A stretch of 64,000 nucleotides of DNA from Membranipora membranacea (Eukaryota; Bryozoa; Gymnolaemata; Cheilostomatida; Membraniporidae). Made by a program: the position numbers and the translations under genes. The notes below the pieces were generated by a model. The model was not told where the DNA came from, did no database searches, and saw only the letters and a list, made by a program, of their open reading frames with translations. The stretch's first letter is position 1. Every line of letters starts with the position of its first letter. This document shows, piece by piece, positions 23,641 through 33,595 of the stretch. The stretch covers positions 17,610,001 through 17,674,000 of the forward strand of contig OU612072.1 in NCBI GenBank assembly GCA_914767715.1, written 5' to 3'.

Positions 23641-23733
23641 CTGAAGAAATTGGAGAGCTCAATATGAGGCACAAATTCCACTCCTTCTAGACTCTAGAGT
23701 AAGACTCAGGCATGTCAAAGCTTTATCATATAC
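23641..23733 (-). pseudogene. WDPCP: WDPCP exon frameshifted by a 7-bp insertion
   Basis: Acceptor ATTACAG|GTATAT, donor TTCAG|GTGAGT, 93 bases. The frame begins VYDKALTCLSLTLE, matching the human segment after GELQ, but a 7-bp near-tandem insertion (23691-23697) shifts it into a stop. The partner copy at 27461-27546 lacks the insertion (86 bases) and stays open. The insertion also creates a new AG (CTCTAG|AGTCTA), which as an alternative acceptor would restore phase at the cost of about 14 residues. Confidence 0.75.
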
Positions 23734-23995
23734 CTGTAATAGCTTCAATATTTAATTGCTTGCAAGTTTGTGACAAAAACATAAAATTTGTCGACAAGAA
23801 CTAGAAAAAAAGTAGCAGTCCAAATAAGCCGAACTCCACTCCAAGGATTTAGAATTATGGACATAATTCACATCAAAATCCTACATCACACTATCGCCAC
23901 ATATTTGCAATTATATATTTAACCCGATTGATGAAAAGTGTCAAACTCGTATTATCCTCATAAATATTATTGATATCGAGCTGCAGAATATTTAC

Positions 23996-24107
23996 CTGTA
24001 GTTCACCCTTATTATTGAGCACAGCTAGTAAAGCACCAGATGGATGCCACTCTATAAAGTCAGCCTGATATTCAGTACGCACTGTAAGGTTGTTCTTTAA
24101 ATTCTCA
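23996..24107 (-). CDS. WDPCP: WDPCP exon (propeller blade WHPSG...KGELQ)
   Basis: Acceptor ATTACAG|TGAGAA, donor CTACAG|GTAAAT, 112 bases. One base completes a Ser codon from the previous exon, then 37 codons include the WHPSGALLAV and NNKGELQ motifs of the WD-like blade. No lesion inside this exon. Confidence 0.75.
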
Positions 24108-24417
24108 CTGTAATATAATCAGTCATATTGAGGCATGTAGGGGTAGACAGAGGCAAAAAAGAACACACAGATAGATCCTAATAACAGGGCATTTTGCACT
24201 TCTAATTTGGTCAGCAAGATATTTAATTCATGTACAGTAAGTCATAAAATCAGTATGCTTTGCGGAATTCAGTTCAGGTTATTCAGATACCTAATTCGGT
24301 TACCATATTCCACCTGAGAGATATTATATGGTTTTACCTACAGTTAATAGTAGGACTGAGTTGTCCTAACCAGGGAGGGTAGGAGGGGTATATCCCACCC
24401 TTTCTGCTCTTACATAC

Positions 24418-24573
24418 CTGTAGAGTAGCAGGGAGTTGTCCTCACACGAGGCGATAAAATTCTGTAGTGTATTATCTCATTTGAGCTTGACGAGATTGCT
24501 GGTGAGCGGTACACTGGTGTGATGTGTTCTGTGTATACAGGATTTTGTGAGCTCATAAGTACATATATCAGCT
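24418..24573 (-). pseudogene. WDPCP: WDPCP exon with in-frame TGA
   Basis: Acceptor CTGTAG|AGCTGAT, donor CTACAG|GTATGT. The frame reads ADICTYEL...SVPLTSNLVKLK, then TGA (24479-24477), then DNTLQNFIASCEDNSLLLY. The residues on both sides of the TGA align without a gap to one continuous human segment ending CEDSSLILY, so the stop interrupts what was coding sequence. The final two bases (AG) join in phase with the first base of the exon at 24107. Confidence 0.75.
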
Positions 24574-27093
24574 CTACAGCTCTTTGCGTTTACAGATCTC
24601 TCTACACTAACCAACTTACTACCATCTCTCCCGCTATAATAAATAAAATACTATGAGGTTCTGCAGCAATACACATATTAATGAGCAGACTGGGAAACGG
24701 GTATATTTCAGCGTCAAATCAGGTTATAGTGAGTGAGTGAGTATAGGAACCGGGGTGCAGCTAAACATTGAAGACCAAAAACCCTAAACATGTATCAATA
24801 CATTAAACCTGATCTGGCTAGGGAAACTGACGGTCAAATTCAGTGTAATCCTTATAAAACCATGTCAAGTTACTGTATAAACTGATATGTATCTACGGTG
24901 GGCAGGATCACTTCTCTTAAAAATCGGCTACCAAAACTAAACATAGACAGGTTCACACTCTGTTTTAGTATATGCCAGTATATGAGGTTTTCCTCCACTT
25001 AGTGTTACAATACACAGATCAGCTCACTCTTCCTGATTGGTCATTGGAGCCCATGGCCACGCCTCCTCTGACGCTATCGGCTATCGCTATCGGTAATGCA
25101 TCAGCAGTGGGAGATTACGGCCAGGTCTGCCGTGTAAATCCAACAGGTGTATCCGTGGAAAACGAATAAAAAATTAAAAAAAAAACATCTCAGACAGAAT
25201 GAGGCATTAATTGACAATACACAATCTCGAACTGAACAGAGATTCCTAAGAGGATCAGGTCAGTCACAATGTTATTATTGACTTGATCTCACTGAGAATT
25301 CCAAAAAGATGCATTGGGATGCTCATAAGTATCCTACTATGTCCAACTACAAATGCCAGTCAACAAGGGCAGAAAAGCTTCATATATTATAATTGTCAAC
25401 ACATGGATACTTTTCTAGAAACATTATAACTGTCAACATTAGTAAATGCAGTCATATACTGTTAGACCACCCATGCAAAATAGCTGCATACATTATGATT
25501 TTCAATGTTGGACCACACATGAAGACTTTTCAACAAACAAAACAACTGTCAACATTAGGAGGATTGTCAACTACTAAGACTACACATGCAGGGTGGCCGC
25601 ATAAGTTATAGCGGTCAGCGTTAGACCACACCTCCTTCCCTTAGGATCTTATTATATACAAGGAGTTAAAGACTTTAACTCCTTGCTAATGCTATGTATA
25701 TATCTGTCTGAGTAGGTAATTTCTACCATATATGACCATTAATATGATTATAAATTATAAATCAGTGCATGGCGACTCTAGTAATGTATGTGTGCCAACG
25801 TATCGATCAAGTAGCAGGGCTACTAAAACCTTCGCTTTAATTTGTGTAACTCGACACAAATGTACTCAGGTGATTTGAGTTAATATTAATAAAGCGTTCA
25901 ATATGATATTGCATTTCTGACCAAAATATATACAAACAAAATCTAACAATTGATGACAAAGATCTTTATAATGCGCCACATCTCGATCTATCCACTATTC
26001 TCATTTCTATATAATACCACACCATGTGTAAAATACAGAGCAAGCTACCATAATGAGATGCACGCAGCTACGCAGACAATCTTACCTTGGTTCAAGTAGT
26101 GAGAGTTTTTTCTGAATGTTTTCCTTCAGAGAAAGTTTAATAAAGAAGACTACTTCTAGTTTAGATTTATCTGATGAGCAGAGCGCTATGAAGGAGTTTT
26201 CAATCACAACTACAATTATACAGATTTCAGTCTTTTGAGCAAGTGTGACAATTATTGAGGTTATCAGATATGTATATAAATAAATACTTAAATAATAATA
26301 ATATTCCATTTTTATATGAAATTTTTCAACAATGGCAGCAATTATATTGAGTAGAAATGAGCACGACATTTCAATGTTATCGGACCTTGGTTTGATAGAG
26401 GAATGAAAATAACCCAGTACCAATATACATATCTAATAATATATATACAACATTATAAAGCAACTTTGAACAACCTCGCTTTGAACTAATGAAATTAAGG
26501 GAGTATCAAGCCAAGCAACCTGATTCTAACTGTAAGTCAATTTGGTCATGTCACACTTTGAGAGTCATTATCTTTCCAAAAATGGGTTTGATTGGAGACT
26601 AAATGCTAGGTCAATGGTAAATAACAAAAACTGCAGTATGAATACTGAGCACAAACCAGGCTGTTAGTTACCGTTTCATACAATCTCTCATTGTGCCTTG
26701 GCTAATATTAAAGCAATTGGTAATTCAGTATTGCTAAATTCAAGACTTCTTAATTTAATTCGGAAAGTTGAGGATTGTCGATTTCACAGAATTAAATATC
26801 AGACATTTTGCTTTTGTGAATTTCCTGAGCTTATGCTATAAAGATTGAAGTAAATATTCAGTTTGCAAAACGATAAAAAGTTCCTCCTTCATCCACAATA
26901 TACCGTACCAAATACGTAATCAAACCGGACATATTAACATCATTATTAACATCATTATTAACATCATCACAGTTTGATCTTTTAATCATACCCTCTACAC
27001 ACAATCTGTAAGATAAGGCAGCAGAGCTTACCATATCTATGATCTAAAAGGGCATTTTATAAGGGGGGATGGTTAGACAGCGAGCAATCGGTA

Positions 27094-27148
27094 AGCATGC
27101 TAGCTATTCACTGCAAGGTGTCTAGTACTGCAGGAGTGGTGGGTACAA
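27094..27148 (+). repeat. Left arm of a perfect 55-bp inverted repeat
   Basis: Reverse complement of 27263-27317 over 55 bases, with a 114-base spacer. Only one arm exists at the matching site in the other copy (about 20740-20795), in diverged form, so the inverted duplication arose after the two copies separated. Confidence 0.85.
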
Positions 27149-27262
27149 CTCCCACTGGGGAAGCTGTCATCATAGATTGTTCCAGTCCAGCATCCATATT
27201 TCCTTTGGCCATGCCAACTATTCTGGTGCAATTCTAATCATTATAATAGTAATATAATATAA

Positions 27263-27317
27263 TTGTACCCACCACTCCTGCAGTACTAGACACCTTGCAG
27301 TGAATAGCTAGCATGCT
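27263..27317 (-). repeat. Right arm of the 55-bp inverted repeat
   Basis: Perfect reverse complement of 27094-27148. The two arms are identical although the surrounding duplicated blocks have diverged. Confidence 0.85.
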
Positions 27318-27460
27318 AACCGAATGCTATTAATAAATTTTATTAATTATCATATTATGGTCACTTAAATTTTTCAATATAAGAAGCGAGACCAACAATC
27401 TAATGACTATATAGTGTGATGAATTATATTCTGAACTTGTTTTGACAATGCAGCACTCAC

Positions 27461-27546
27461 CTGAATAAATTGGAGAATTGAATATGAGGCGCAAATTTCA
27501 CTCCTTCTAGAGTAAGACTCAAGTATGTCCAAGCTTTATCATATAC
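27461..27546 (-). pseudogene. WDPCP: Stray copy of the WDPCP 23641-23733 exon, acceptor lost
   Basis: 86 bases reading VYDKAWTYLSLTLEGVKFAP and on in an open frame to donor TTCAG|GTGAGT. The intron end is TTACAT instead of TTACAG, so the acceptor AG is gone. It lacks the 7-bp insertion found in the other copy. Confidence 0.8.
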
Positions 27547-27838
27547 ATGTAATACATTCAATATTTAGGTATCTATATATAATAATATATATATCTTTAT
27601 ATCTGTGGAAAACAAACATAATTAATTAAACAACACATCTCAATCGGAATGGGGAGTTTATTGACAGTCCAGAAACGCAACCTGAAATTGAGATTCCACA
27701 GAGGATCAAGCTGATCATAAATTATCGTTATTCACTTGATCTTACTGGGAATTCCAAAAAAGGTGCATTGTGGGATACTCATAAGTATCCTAGTATAATC
27801 TAATTACAAATGCCAGTCAACAGGAGCAGAATAGCTTC

Positions 27839-27867
27839 TCAGAGTAAGGATATATCCTTACTCTGTG
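27839..27867. mobile_element. 29-bp miniature insertion with 8-bp target-site duplication
   Basis: A nearly pure palindrome made of two facing termini (CAGAGTAAGGATA and its complement), flanked on both sides by ATAGCTTC (27831-27838 and 27868-27875). The matching site in the other copy (about 25380) has no insertion and a single flank. The termini match the tips of the 9351-12505 element. An 8-bp duplication and CAGAG tip fit hAT transposition. Confidence 0.75.
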
Positions 27868-28084
27868 ATAGCTTCATACATTATGACTGTCAAGGTTGGA
27901 CCACACATGAAGGCTTTGCAACAAACAACACAACTGTCAGTATCAGGAGGATGGTCAACTCCCTTTAGACCACCCATACACAAAAGCTGGATAATTTATA
28001 ACTGTCAGTGTTAGACCACGCCTCTTTCCCATTTGGGATCTTACCTAACAGAGCTATCTGAGATGGTAATTTCTACCATATATC

Positions 28085-28590
28085 ATAACCATTGCTAAAA
28101 AGGATATTGTAAATCAGTGTTTTGTGACTCAAGTAATGTATGTCTGCAAATGTATTGATTTTGCTTTTATTTTTGGACAAAATTGCCATTATCTCAACTC
28201 CATGGTCCTTGTCTTCACATTTACTACAGGCGTGACTGAACTTGCATGCCCTCCTAGAGCAAGTGCCATAATAAAAAAAATTACTATTCATAATACAGGG
28301 GCATCATTTCTCAACAAATTTTCTGAGGTCGTCTAGCTTTCCTCTGTTAATCTGGGACACCACTGACTCTGGTACATTGTTTACCGATAGCTGATTAGGT
28401 GGATGGGTATTACCTGTTTTAATGCCGCTGCTGGCTATGCTGTCACTGTAGGAGCCCGCATCTTTCTCCCAGCCCGCATTGCTGCCTGCTCATCAAACGC
28501 TTGCTGCCTCCTTCTTACAAGTGGTTTAAGTTCAAGAACCTCAGCTGGGCCGCCTGATCGGGTCCTTCACTGGCTGCTACTGGAATAGAA
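28085..28590 (-). pseudogene. Degenerate mobile-element ORF with a CCCH/CCHC-like knuckle
   Basis: In pieces on the minus strand: a basic stretch (LKPLVRRRQQAFDEQAAMRA, about 28530-28460), a middle part ending RGKLDDLRKFVEK, and a Cys/His knuckle YGTCSRRACKFSHACSKC (about 28270-28215). The pieces are in different frames with stops between. The layout resembles the gag-like or pre-recombinase regions of some invertebrate tyrosine-recombinase elements, but I cannot assign a family. Confidence 0.4.
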
Positions 28591-28960
28591 TTAAACTTAT
28601 TGGATTACTGGTATACAATAGAAAAATTGTGTTATATAACTTGCCAAGGTTCTCCACGAACAAATTTCTTTATTTACCAGATGTTCCTACTGAAATGACC
28701 GAACCTTTCAATAATTATTTCAGGAAATACTTATGGACATATGAAATAGGGGAACACATATTCTTGAACACCCGGTCATAAAATTTTTTTGTAAGATTGG
28801 TGCAACCAGGTAGGATTATCACACATTGTCGTCATCATTATATCCAAACCGTCAGGTAAGCTTGGGTTGAGTTGGTCTTGAGTGTCAATAAGTAATTTTA
28901 ATCATCTGTGCGGGGGGGGGGGGGGGGGGGGCGACAAAATGACGAGACAACCTTGATTAC

Positions 28961-29035
28961 CTATAGATTACTGTGCGGTGTATGATGAGGTAATACTCTA
29001 CTGCCTGATGATGTTAGTACAGCTGCAGGCCGAGG
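28961..29035 (-). pseudogene. Stray 3' part of the proline-rich exon
   Basis: The sequence matches the 3' end of the exon at 21206-21397 (including the CTGCCTGATGATGTTAGTAC word on the plus strand) and stops abruptly at about 29035, where homology ends. The donor side reads CTATAG|GTAATC. Confidence 0.75.
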
Positions 29036-29039
29036 GTAT

Positions 29040-29900
29040 AAAATATTGATGCAATTATTTTTCTTATGCTCAAAGAACTCTTGAGACCAACATTACCATG
29101 TACCATGGTTATGTTGGTCCCAAGGGCGGTAAGTTCTTTGGACTTATCACAGGCAAACCCCATGCCCTTCATTATGATGATTTCGCCGAACAAAAAATTT
29201 GACATGACTCCAAATGAAAGCATCAAATATTTCCATTTTGCTGCAGGACTTTGCAGCTGATTTCCCATGTTTTATGCTATCTACCTGCATACACATATCT
29301 GAGAATGGGATGTTGAGGAGGTGGGATCACAAATTGATGAGTACACTATCCTATGGGATGTTTATTTCAAGTTCAAGCAAGGTTCAAGACAGGTTACATT
29401 CAATCTTAGAGACATAGTTCATCCTAATTTTAGGTTGGAAATAATATTTGATGAGCCCAAAGTGGCTTTTTACGTCACGTCATAACACATGTGGTTTTTT
29501 AACTTTGATGATATAATGCGAAATTTTAACCAACGATTTGAGACAGTTTGAATAAAAAAGGGCCAAATTTTTTGCTTTTTCCACTATATTGCTGTTTAAA
29601 TGACACACACCACAAATTTCAGTAGTATATCAAATGTATCAATATCGGCATAGACCATCAAAGGTAGATACTTTTTGCGCCATTTATCAATAACGTCAAA
29701 CATGCTGTCAAAAGGTCCAGCACTTAGGCCAGACAAATTTTTTTTGAAAATTCTCACATTCCAAGCCGCTTTGATTAAGCATAGTACAAACAGGAAATGC
29801 CAACAGAATATGGCACTATCTATTAGTCTTCCTCGAATTGCGCACCACAGAATGCCAAAAAAAGCCAATTTTAGGGGCTTTTTAAGGTGTTACTGATGGT
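29040..29900 (-). other. Unassigned minus-strand ORF remnants
   Basis: Two open stretches (29268-29014 and 29868-29596) with fragments such as MGFACDKSKELTALGTNI and FDSMFDVIDKWRKKYLP look like decayed transposase-type sequence. No catalytic motif can be identified. They lie between the rearranged duplicate and the last TANGO6-like exon, where TANGO6 C-terminal exons would be expected. Confidence 0.3.
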
Positions 29901-30135
29901 AAATTTGCCACATTCAGTGGTGTGGTGTGCATAGATATTTGAACTAAGGGATTGTGACACCTGATTGCTATGTTACCGAGCCTGCGAGCGGCCTTCTAAC
30001 AGAGGGAGACTACTCCTTACTCCTACCTACCTACCTCTTACTGTCAGAGTTAGAGAATAGTTAGAGAATAAGTAAGAAGTAACAGGTTGATTTATTAGTT
30101 TTATCTGAGGACACCAGTTACTCTCTCTCTCTCAC

Positions 30136-30379
30136 CTGTAAGAGTTTCATGAAATATTCTTGTATTAGCTTCTGACTGGTCACTTTGGAGAGGCAGAACA
30201 GTATAGCTGAAGTTCTTAACTGCTCTGTACTCAGATCATCAGCTGATTGGATACTTGCTGCTTTGTCACCTTGGATGCGAATCTGCTTATCACTGAATGT
30301 AATGTGATGGAGGAACGAGTTGAGTAACTGATCATCACTAAATTGAAAGCAGTATGAATGCAGCTCCTCACAGCATAGC
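30136..30379 (-). CDS. TANGO6: TANGO6-like exon, last one found
   Basis: Acceptor GTGCTGTAG|GCTATG, donor CTTACAG|GTGAGA, 244 bases: one base plus 81 codons, phase 0 out. Reads LCCEELHSYCFQFSDDQLLN ... DKQIRIQGDKAASI ... SAILFCLSKVTSQKLIQEYF. An intact donor shows the gene once continued leftward. Confidence 0.6.
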
Positions 30380-31236
30380 CTACAGCACAAATTCAGTCAA
30401 CCAAGTAATAACAATCACAGCGTGCAGTGATCCTTTCCACACATGAGTAACCTAGTAATGGGGTAACTCATAGCAAGCTAACTGAAATAGAGTTCTTCAA
30501 GTTATGGAGTGTGTTATCCTGTATGTTTGTAGCTATATTTCGACCAGGGTATTTTAAAGAAAGTATTTAAAAATTAGCATTATTGGTCTTTGGGAACAGC
30601 AAAAGAAGAGAGCTGTAAAAAAGATTGAAACCATTTATTTAAAAAACTACAATTGACAGTTCACATTATTCAGGCACCAAGCATTGGATGATATAGATCA
30701 CATTGAATGGTACAGTCGGAAATCTTGAATTGTCTGTTTGTGTTTATTGTAACTACAGACTTGCCAACCTAATTTTTCCAAAATGAGTACAAAAATTTGC
30801 AAAATGCTTAAAAATGCTTACAAAACTCCAGGGTGCCTCAAATGACCAGAAAACGCCCCAAAAAATTTAAAGAAAAATTGAAGTTGGCAGAACCACCATA
30901 TTCTACAATGGATTACTAGTTATGTTGTGTCTCATTGAAGAAAAGTTGCAATTTGGCTCATGCAAAACTTGGACAGGTAAAGAGTCAACTGTAAATCAAC
31001 ATCATGGTTTTCTGCAGCCAATACCAGATTTTTAGACTATTATTTAACCATGACAACCAAGTAAACACTAAAGATAAAAGATGCGTTTTTTGATTGCCTA
31101 ATTTGATGAACAGGCGTTTGGAAAACCATAAATGAGTACAACTAGCGTTTTGCGTTTAAAACTCAATTAGTGTCAAATAAGCGTTTACAAACGCTTTGTG
31201 CGTACAGGTTGGCAAGTATGGTAACTATTTAGTTAC

Positions 31237-31352
31237 CTGGTATCTGTGACAATGACAGTGTGTATATTCCTCATATAGACAGTAAATATTATCATCACTT
31301 CTGTACAGTATGTTATAAAATTGGAATGTGGTTCGACGCCGCAGCATATCAG
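31237..31352 (-). CDS. TANGO6: TANGO6-like exon (LICCGVEPHS)
   Basis: Acceptor TTTTTTAG|CTGATA, donor ACCAG|GTAACT, 116 bases, phase 0 in and 2 out. Reads LICCGVEPHSNFITYCTEVM and on to TVIVTDT. The phase matches both neighbours in this frame only. Confidence 0.5.
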
Positions 31353-31510
31353 CTAAAAAACGAGACAAATTCTACATGCTCACAATCCTTATGTGTTATC
31401 TCTCAGTCATGCACTGCAACATCAGCTAGCAACTGCACATAACCAGATAAACCTATATGAGAGACTTACAACTACCGACTCAAACTGAGCACCGATGAAA
31501 GCAAGAGGAT

Positions 31511-31760
31511 GTGTCGTGGTGGCTCAACTGTTTAGAGTGCTGGACCTTCAGCATGCCAATGTTGAAGGTTGTGGGTTCGAATACCACTGCAGTCCATCTT
31601 CTAATGGGGATCGGTTGGCCCCATGGTGTGCTCCCACCTGCCTGCAAACAGAGAGCAACTTGGCGCAGATATTGCATCCTCGCCACTAAGGCACTAGAAT
31701 TTCGCCGCCCATGCTTTGGGATGTGGCGAGTAACAAGACATATGATTTTTATCAACATTT
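31511..31760 (+). mobile_element. tRNA-derived SINE with class II (Leu/Ser-like) head
   Basis: A box TGGCTCAACTGTTTAGAG from 31520 and an exact B-box core GGTTCGAATAC at 31574-31584. About 54 bases separate the two box starts, leaving room for a long variable arm as in tRNA-Leu or tRNA-Ser. A tail of about 160 bases, ending near GGGATGTGGCGAGTAACAAG, is unrelated to tRNA. It sits in an intron of the TANGO6-like gene, antisense to it. Ends estimated. Confidence 0.7.
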
Positions 31761-31837
31761 AATCGACCTTTTTTTATCCTAGCTACAGCGCTTAAACTTT
31801 GCATCAGCAGATATTTTGATCTAGTGTGGACTTCTAC

Positions 31838-31870
31838 TCGATATAGGTTAGTAAGTCCTTCATCTTCAGT
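31838..31870 (-). CDS. TANGO6: TANGO6-like micro-exon (TEDEGLTNLYR)
   Basis: 33 bases, 11 codons, acceptor ATCAAAG|ACTGAA, donor CGA|GTAGAA, phase 0 on both sides. Residues match the human TEEELGRCLEDVFK position and join directly to the next exon (LICCGVEP, human VCVVGNEP). The acceptor lacks a strong pyrimidine tract. Confidence 0.4.
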
Positions 31871-32548
31871 CTTTGATGACCCAAACCACAATCAGCAGCA
31901 AGTACAGAATGTATGAGATTGTGTTAGATTGTGTGAGTGTGAAGGTTGACTAAACCAACCAGGTTCAGCTTTTCTGGCTAATGAAACTCAAGCCTTCCCT
32001 AAAACAAATCCACCTGGAATACGAAAGAATCAGAGCAAGTAGTAAAGGCTGATGCACGCTGGTTCGGCTGCCTTCTTTATGACAGTTTGACCAAAGGTTT
32101 GCCGCATTGTCTGTTTGTAATATTAGCATGAGGTTAAAAGGTGAATCACTAGTATTGACCACATCGAGGACAGCCTACGTTAATGGTCGGCTCGAGTTTG
32201 TGTAGGTGTTGGCGATGACTAGTTACAACTGATAGGAGGGCAATGAAATCAAATGCAAAGCTGTGATTCGAATTTTAATTTTCAAATCTGAAACTGATTT
32301 GGGTAAGAAATTATATTGTAAGAATTTTGAATTTAAAGTTTCTCCGATAGTTTATTTTAGAATCCCTAACCCAGCTTATGACTGAATTAGTGTTAAAGGG
32401 AGTGATGGCTCTACACCATAAATCTCGTTTGCAGAACCAGCATTTCTAAGTGAGTAAGTCAGCCATAAATGCCAATACGCTGTTGCATCCAAACTGCATG
32501 CCATACTAGCGATCTTGTGTGGGCCTTCCATGACATATCACTACTTAC

Positions 32549-32738
32549 TTTGTAGAGATATTTGATGGTAAGAGCTGACATCTCAGTAGAAACATCACCA
32601 ATAAGCTGAGACCAGAAGTGATCATACATGAGCTGTGCATGTTTAGATTGTACGCTACACAGTATCGCTGCACATACTCTATAACTGTCGGTTAACTTCT
32701 TCACTACCGTCATCATTATCCCTCAGCAGTGATAACAC
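32549..32738 (-). pseudogene. TANGO6: TANGO6-like exon with a one-base insertion
   Basis: Acceptor GTATTAG|GTGTTA, donor TACAAA|GTAAGT, 190 bases. Frame one reads VLSLLRDNDDGSEEVNRQ; frame two continues YRVCAAILCSVQSKHAQLMY ... ALTIKYLYK. Removing one T at about 32683 gives exactly 63 codons, phase 0 at both ends. Confidence 0.6.
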
Positions 32739-32934
32739 CTAATACACAGAAAAGTCGCACATTCATATCAACAACAATCAGGACAGAACCAATAATGTCA
32801 CTCAGTCCGATGTTGTTTTTAAATAGTAAATGTATTTTTGTCATCGCTTTCATTTAGTTTCTGTGTTACCGAAGTGAAGGGCATAGAGATAACACAACAG
32901 ATAATATAAATAGATGGATTGATGTTAGGTTTAC

Positions 32935-33135
32935 CTGCGGGGAGATGAGTTTGTAGTATTGTACAACAGTCCAGCCTTTTGGGGGAGTGGCAATAACTCC
33001 CCCAACCATTTCAAATTTTTTCCAGTCATTAGTTTCGCTGGTGATCATGCCCCCAACTATTGCCTTGACACCACCGTTAGAGAGTAGTATTCATCTAAGA
33101 TACCTCCCGCACATTGCTCTAACATAAGCAGGAGT
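32935..33135 (-). pseudogene. TANGO6: TANGO6-like exon with a one-base deletion
   Basis: Acceptor TTTGCAG|ACTCCT, donor CCGCAG|GTAAAC, 201 bases. It begins LLLMLEQCAGGILDEYYSL in one frame and ends IVGGMITSETNDWKKFEM ... QYYKLISPQ in another; the switch is at about 33066. One extra base would give 67 whole codons and phases matching both neighbours. Confidence 0.6.
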
Positions 33136-33327
33136 CTGCAAATAACAGTATTTGTGGTTTTACATGTAAAAATCATGTTTTCATCGCTCAATCACAAGAT
33201 AGATTTAAATTTTACAGCAAGTGATATGGGCTTGCCAGCTTTATCACTCCATTACCAATAATATCACAACCCGGATTATTTGACAAAATAACAGAATGTT
33301 TGAGGCTGACCTTTGCTCTACCACCAC

Positions 33328-33595
33328 CCTGTAACATGAGAATCTCTCTCACTATGAGGGGAGGATAACTCTTTAATGATTAAATGATCCATCTCAGCTT
33401 GTATTGATTCATTTGCCATTGCCTTGTGACCAGGTGAAGCTTTATTCACATGCTTGTTGGGTTTATGCTGTGACTCAGAGGCTGTATTGATGGACTCTGG
33501 TGCTCTGCTCTGTAACTCCTGCTGCTGCTGGTAGTGACAGACAACCATCAGACCAGCTAACAGATCACTGACATGTTTATCCAGGAATAACATTC
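33328..33595 (-). CDS. TANGO6: TANGO6-like exon (MLFLDKHVSDLLAGLMVV)
   Basis: Acceptor TTTTATTTTAG|GAATGT. Reads a hydrophobic helix-like start, a Gln run (QQQQ), then a long polar low-complexity part, ending HVTG at donor ACAGG|GTGGTG. Phase 2 out matches the next exon (LLLMLEQC). A stop follows three codons past this donor. Confidence 0.5.

Larger units (their letters stand above)
20937..24573 (-). pseudogene. WDPCP: WDPCP/fritz-like planar-polarity and ciliogenesis effector, damaged gene
   Basis: Exons in order: 24573-24418, 24107-23996, 23733-23641, 23242-23145, 22909-22804, 22377-22236, 21819-21704, 21397-21206, 21007-20937. Recognition: CEDNSLLLY, WHPSGALLAV, KGELQ, RGPVGV and LLAVDINACDLFMDIYYAALD match the WDPCP beta-propeller end and alpha-solenoid (human: CEDSSLILY, CHPSGAILLV, QGELQ, RGPLGV, LLAVDVGARDLFMDIHYLALD). 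WDPCP is a CPLANE-complex subunit that works with septins in ciliogenesis and planar polarity. Lesions: in-frame TGA at 24479-24477, a 7-bp insertion at 23691-23697, a phase clash between the exons at 23145 and 22909, and no exon found for about 60 residues before 22377. N-terminal propeller exons were not found. Either a decayed copy or an error-bearing assembly. Confidence 0.75.
25120..29036. repeat. Rearranged partial duplicate of the 18-25 kb interval
   Basis: Matching blocks in the same orientation: 25910-26720 with 19600-20300; 27000-27375 with 20640-20930; 27420-27575 with 23600-23760; 27605-27835 with 25150-25380; 28815-29035 with 21000-21260. A module around TTAGACCACGCCTCCTTCCC is present three times (about 18360-18480, 25560-25740, 27950-28085). 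Block order differs between copies, so this is a mosaic rather than a simple tandem duplication. Divergence is visible but moderate. Confidence 0.8.

Noticed and set aside
24972-25169. 65-residue plus-strand frame near ATTGG boxes
   Set aside because: The CCAAT-type words and GC-rich patch could be promoter-like, but the same region is part of the dispersed duplicate module, and the frame has no support.
31511-31590. Functional tRNA gene
   Set aside because: Boxes A and B are good, but the acceptor and T stems have mismatches and a long unrelated tail follows; SINE fits better.
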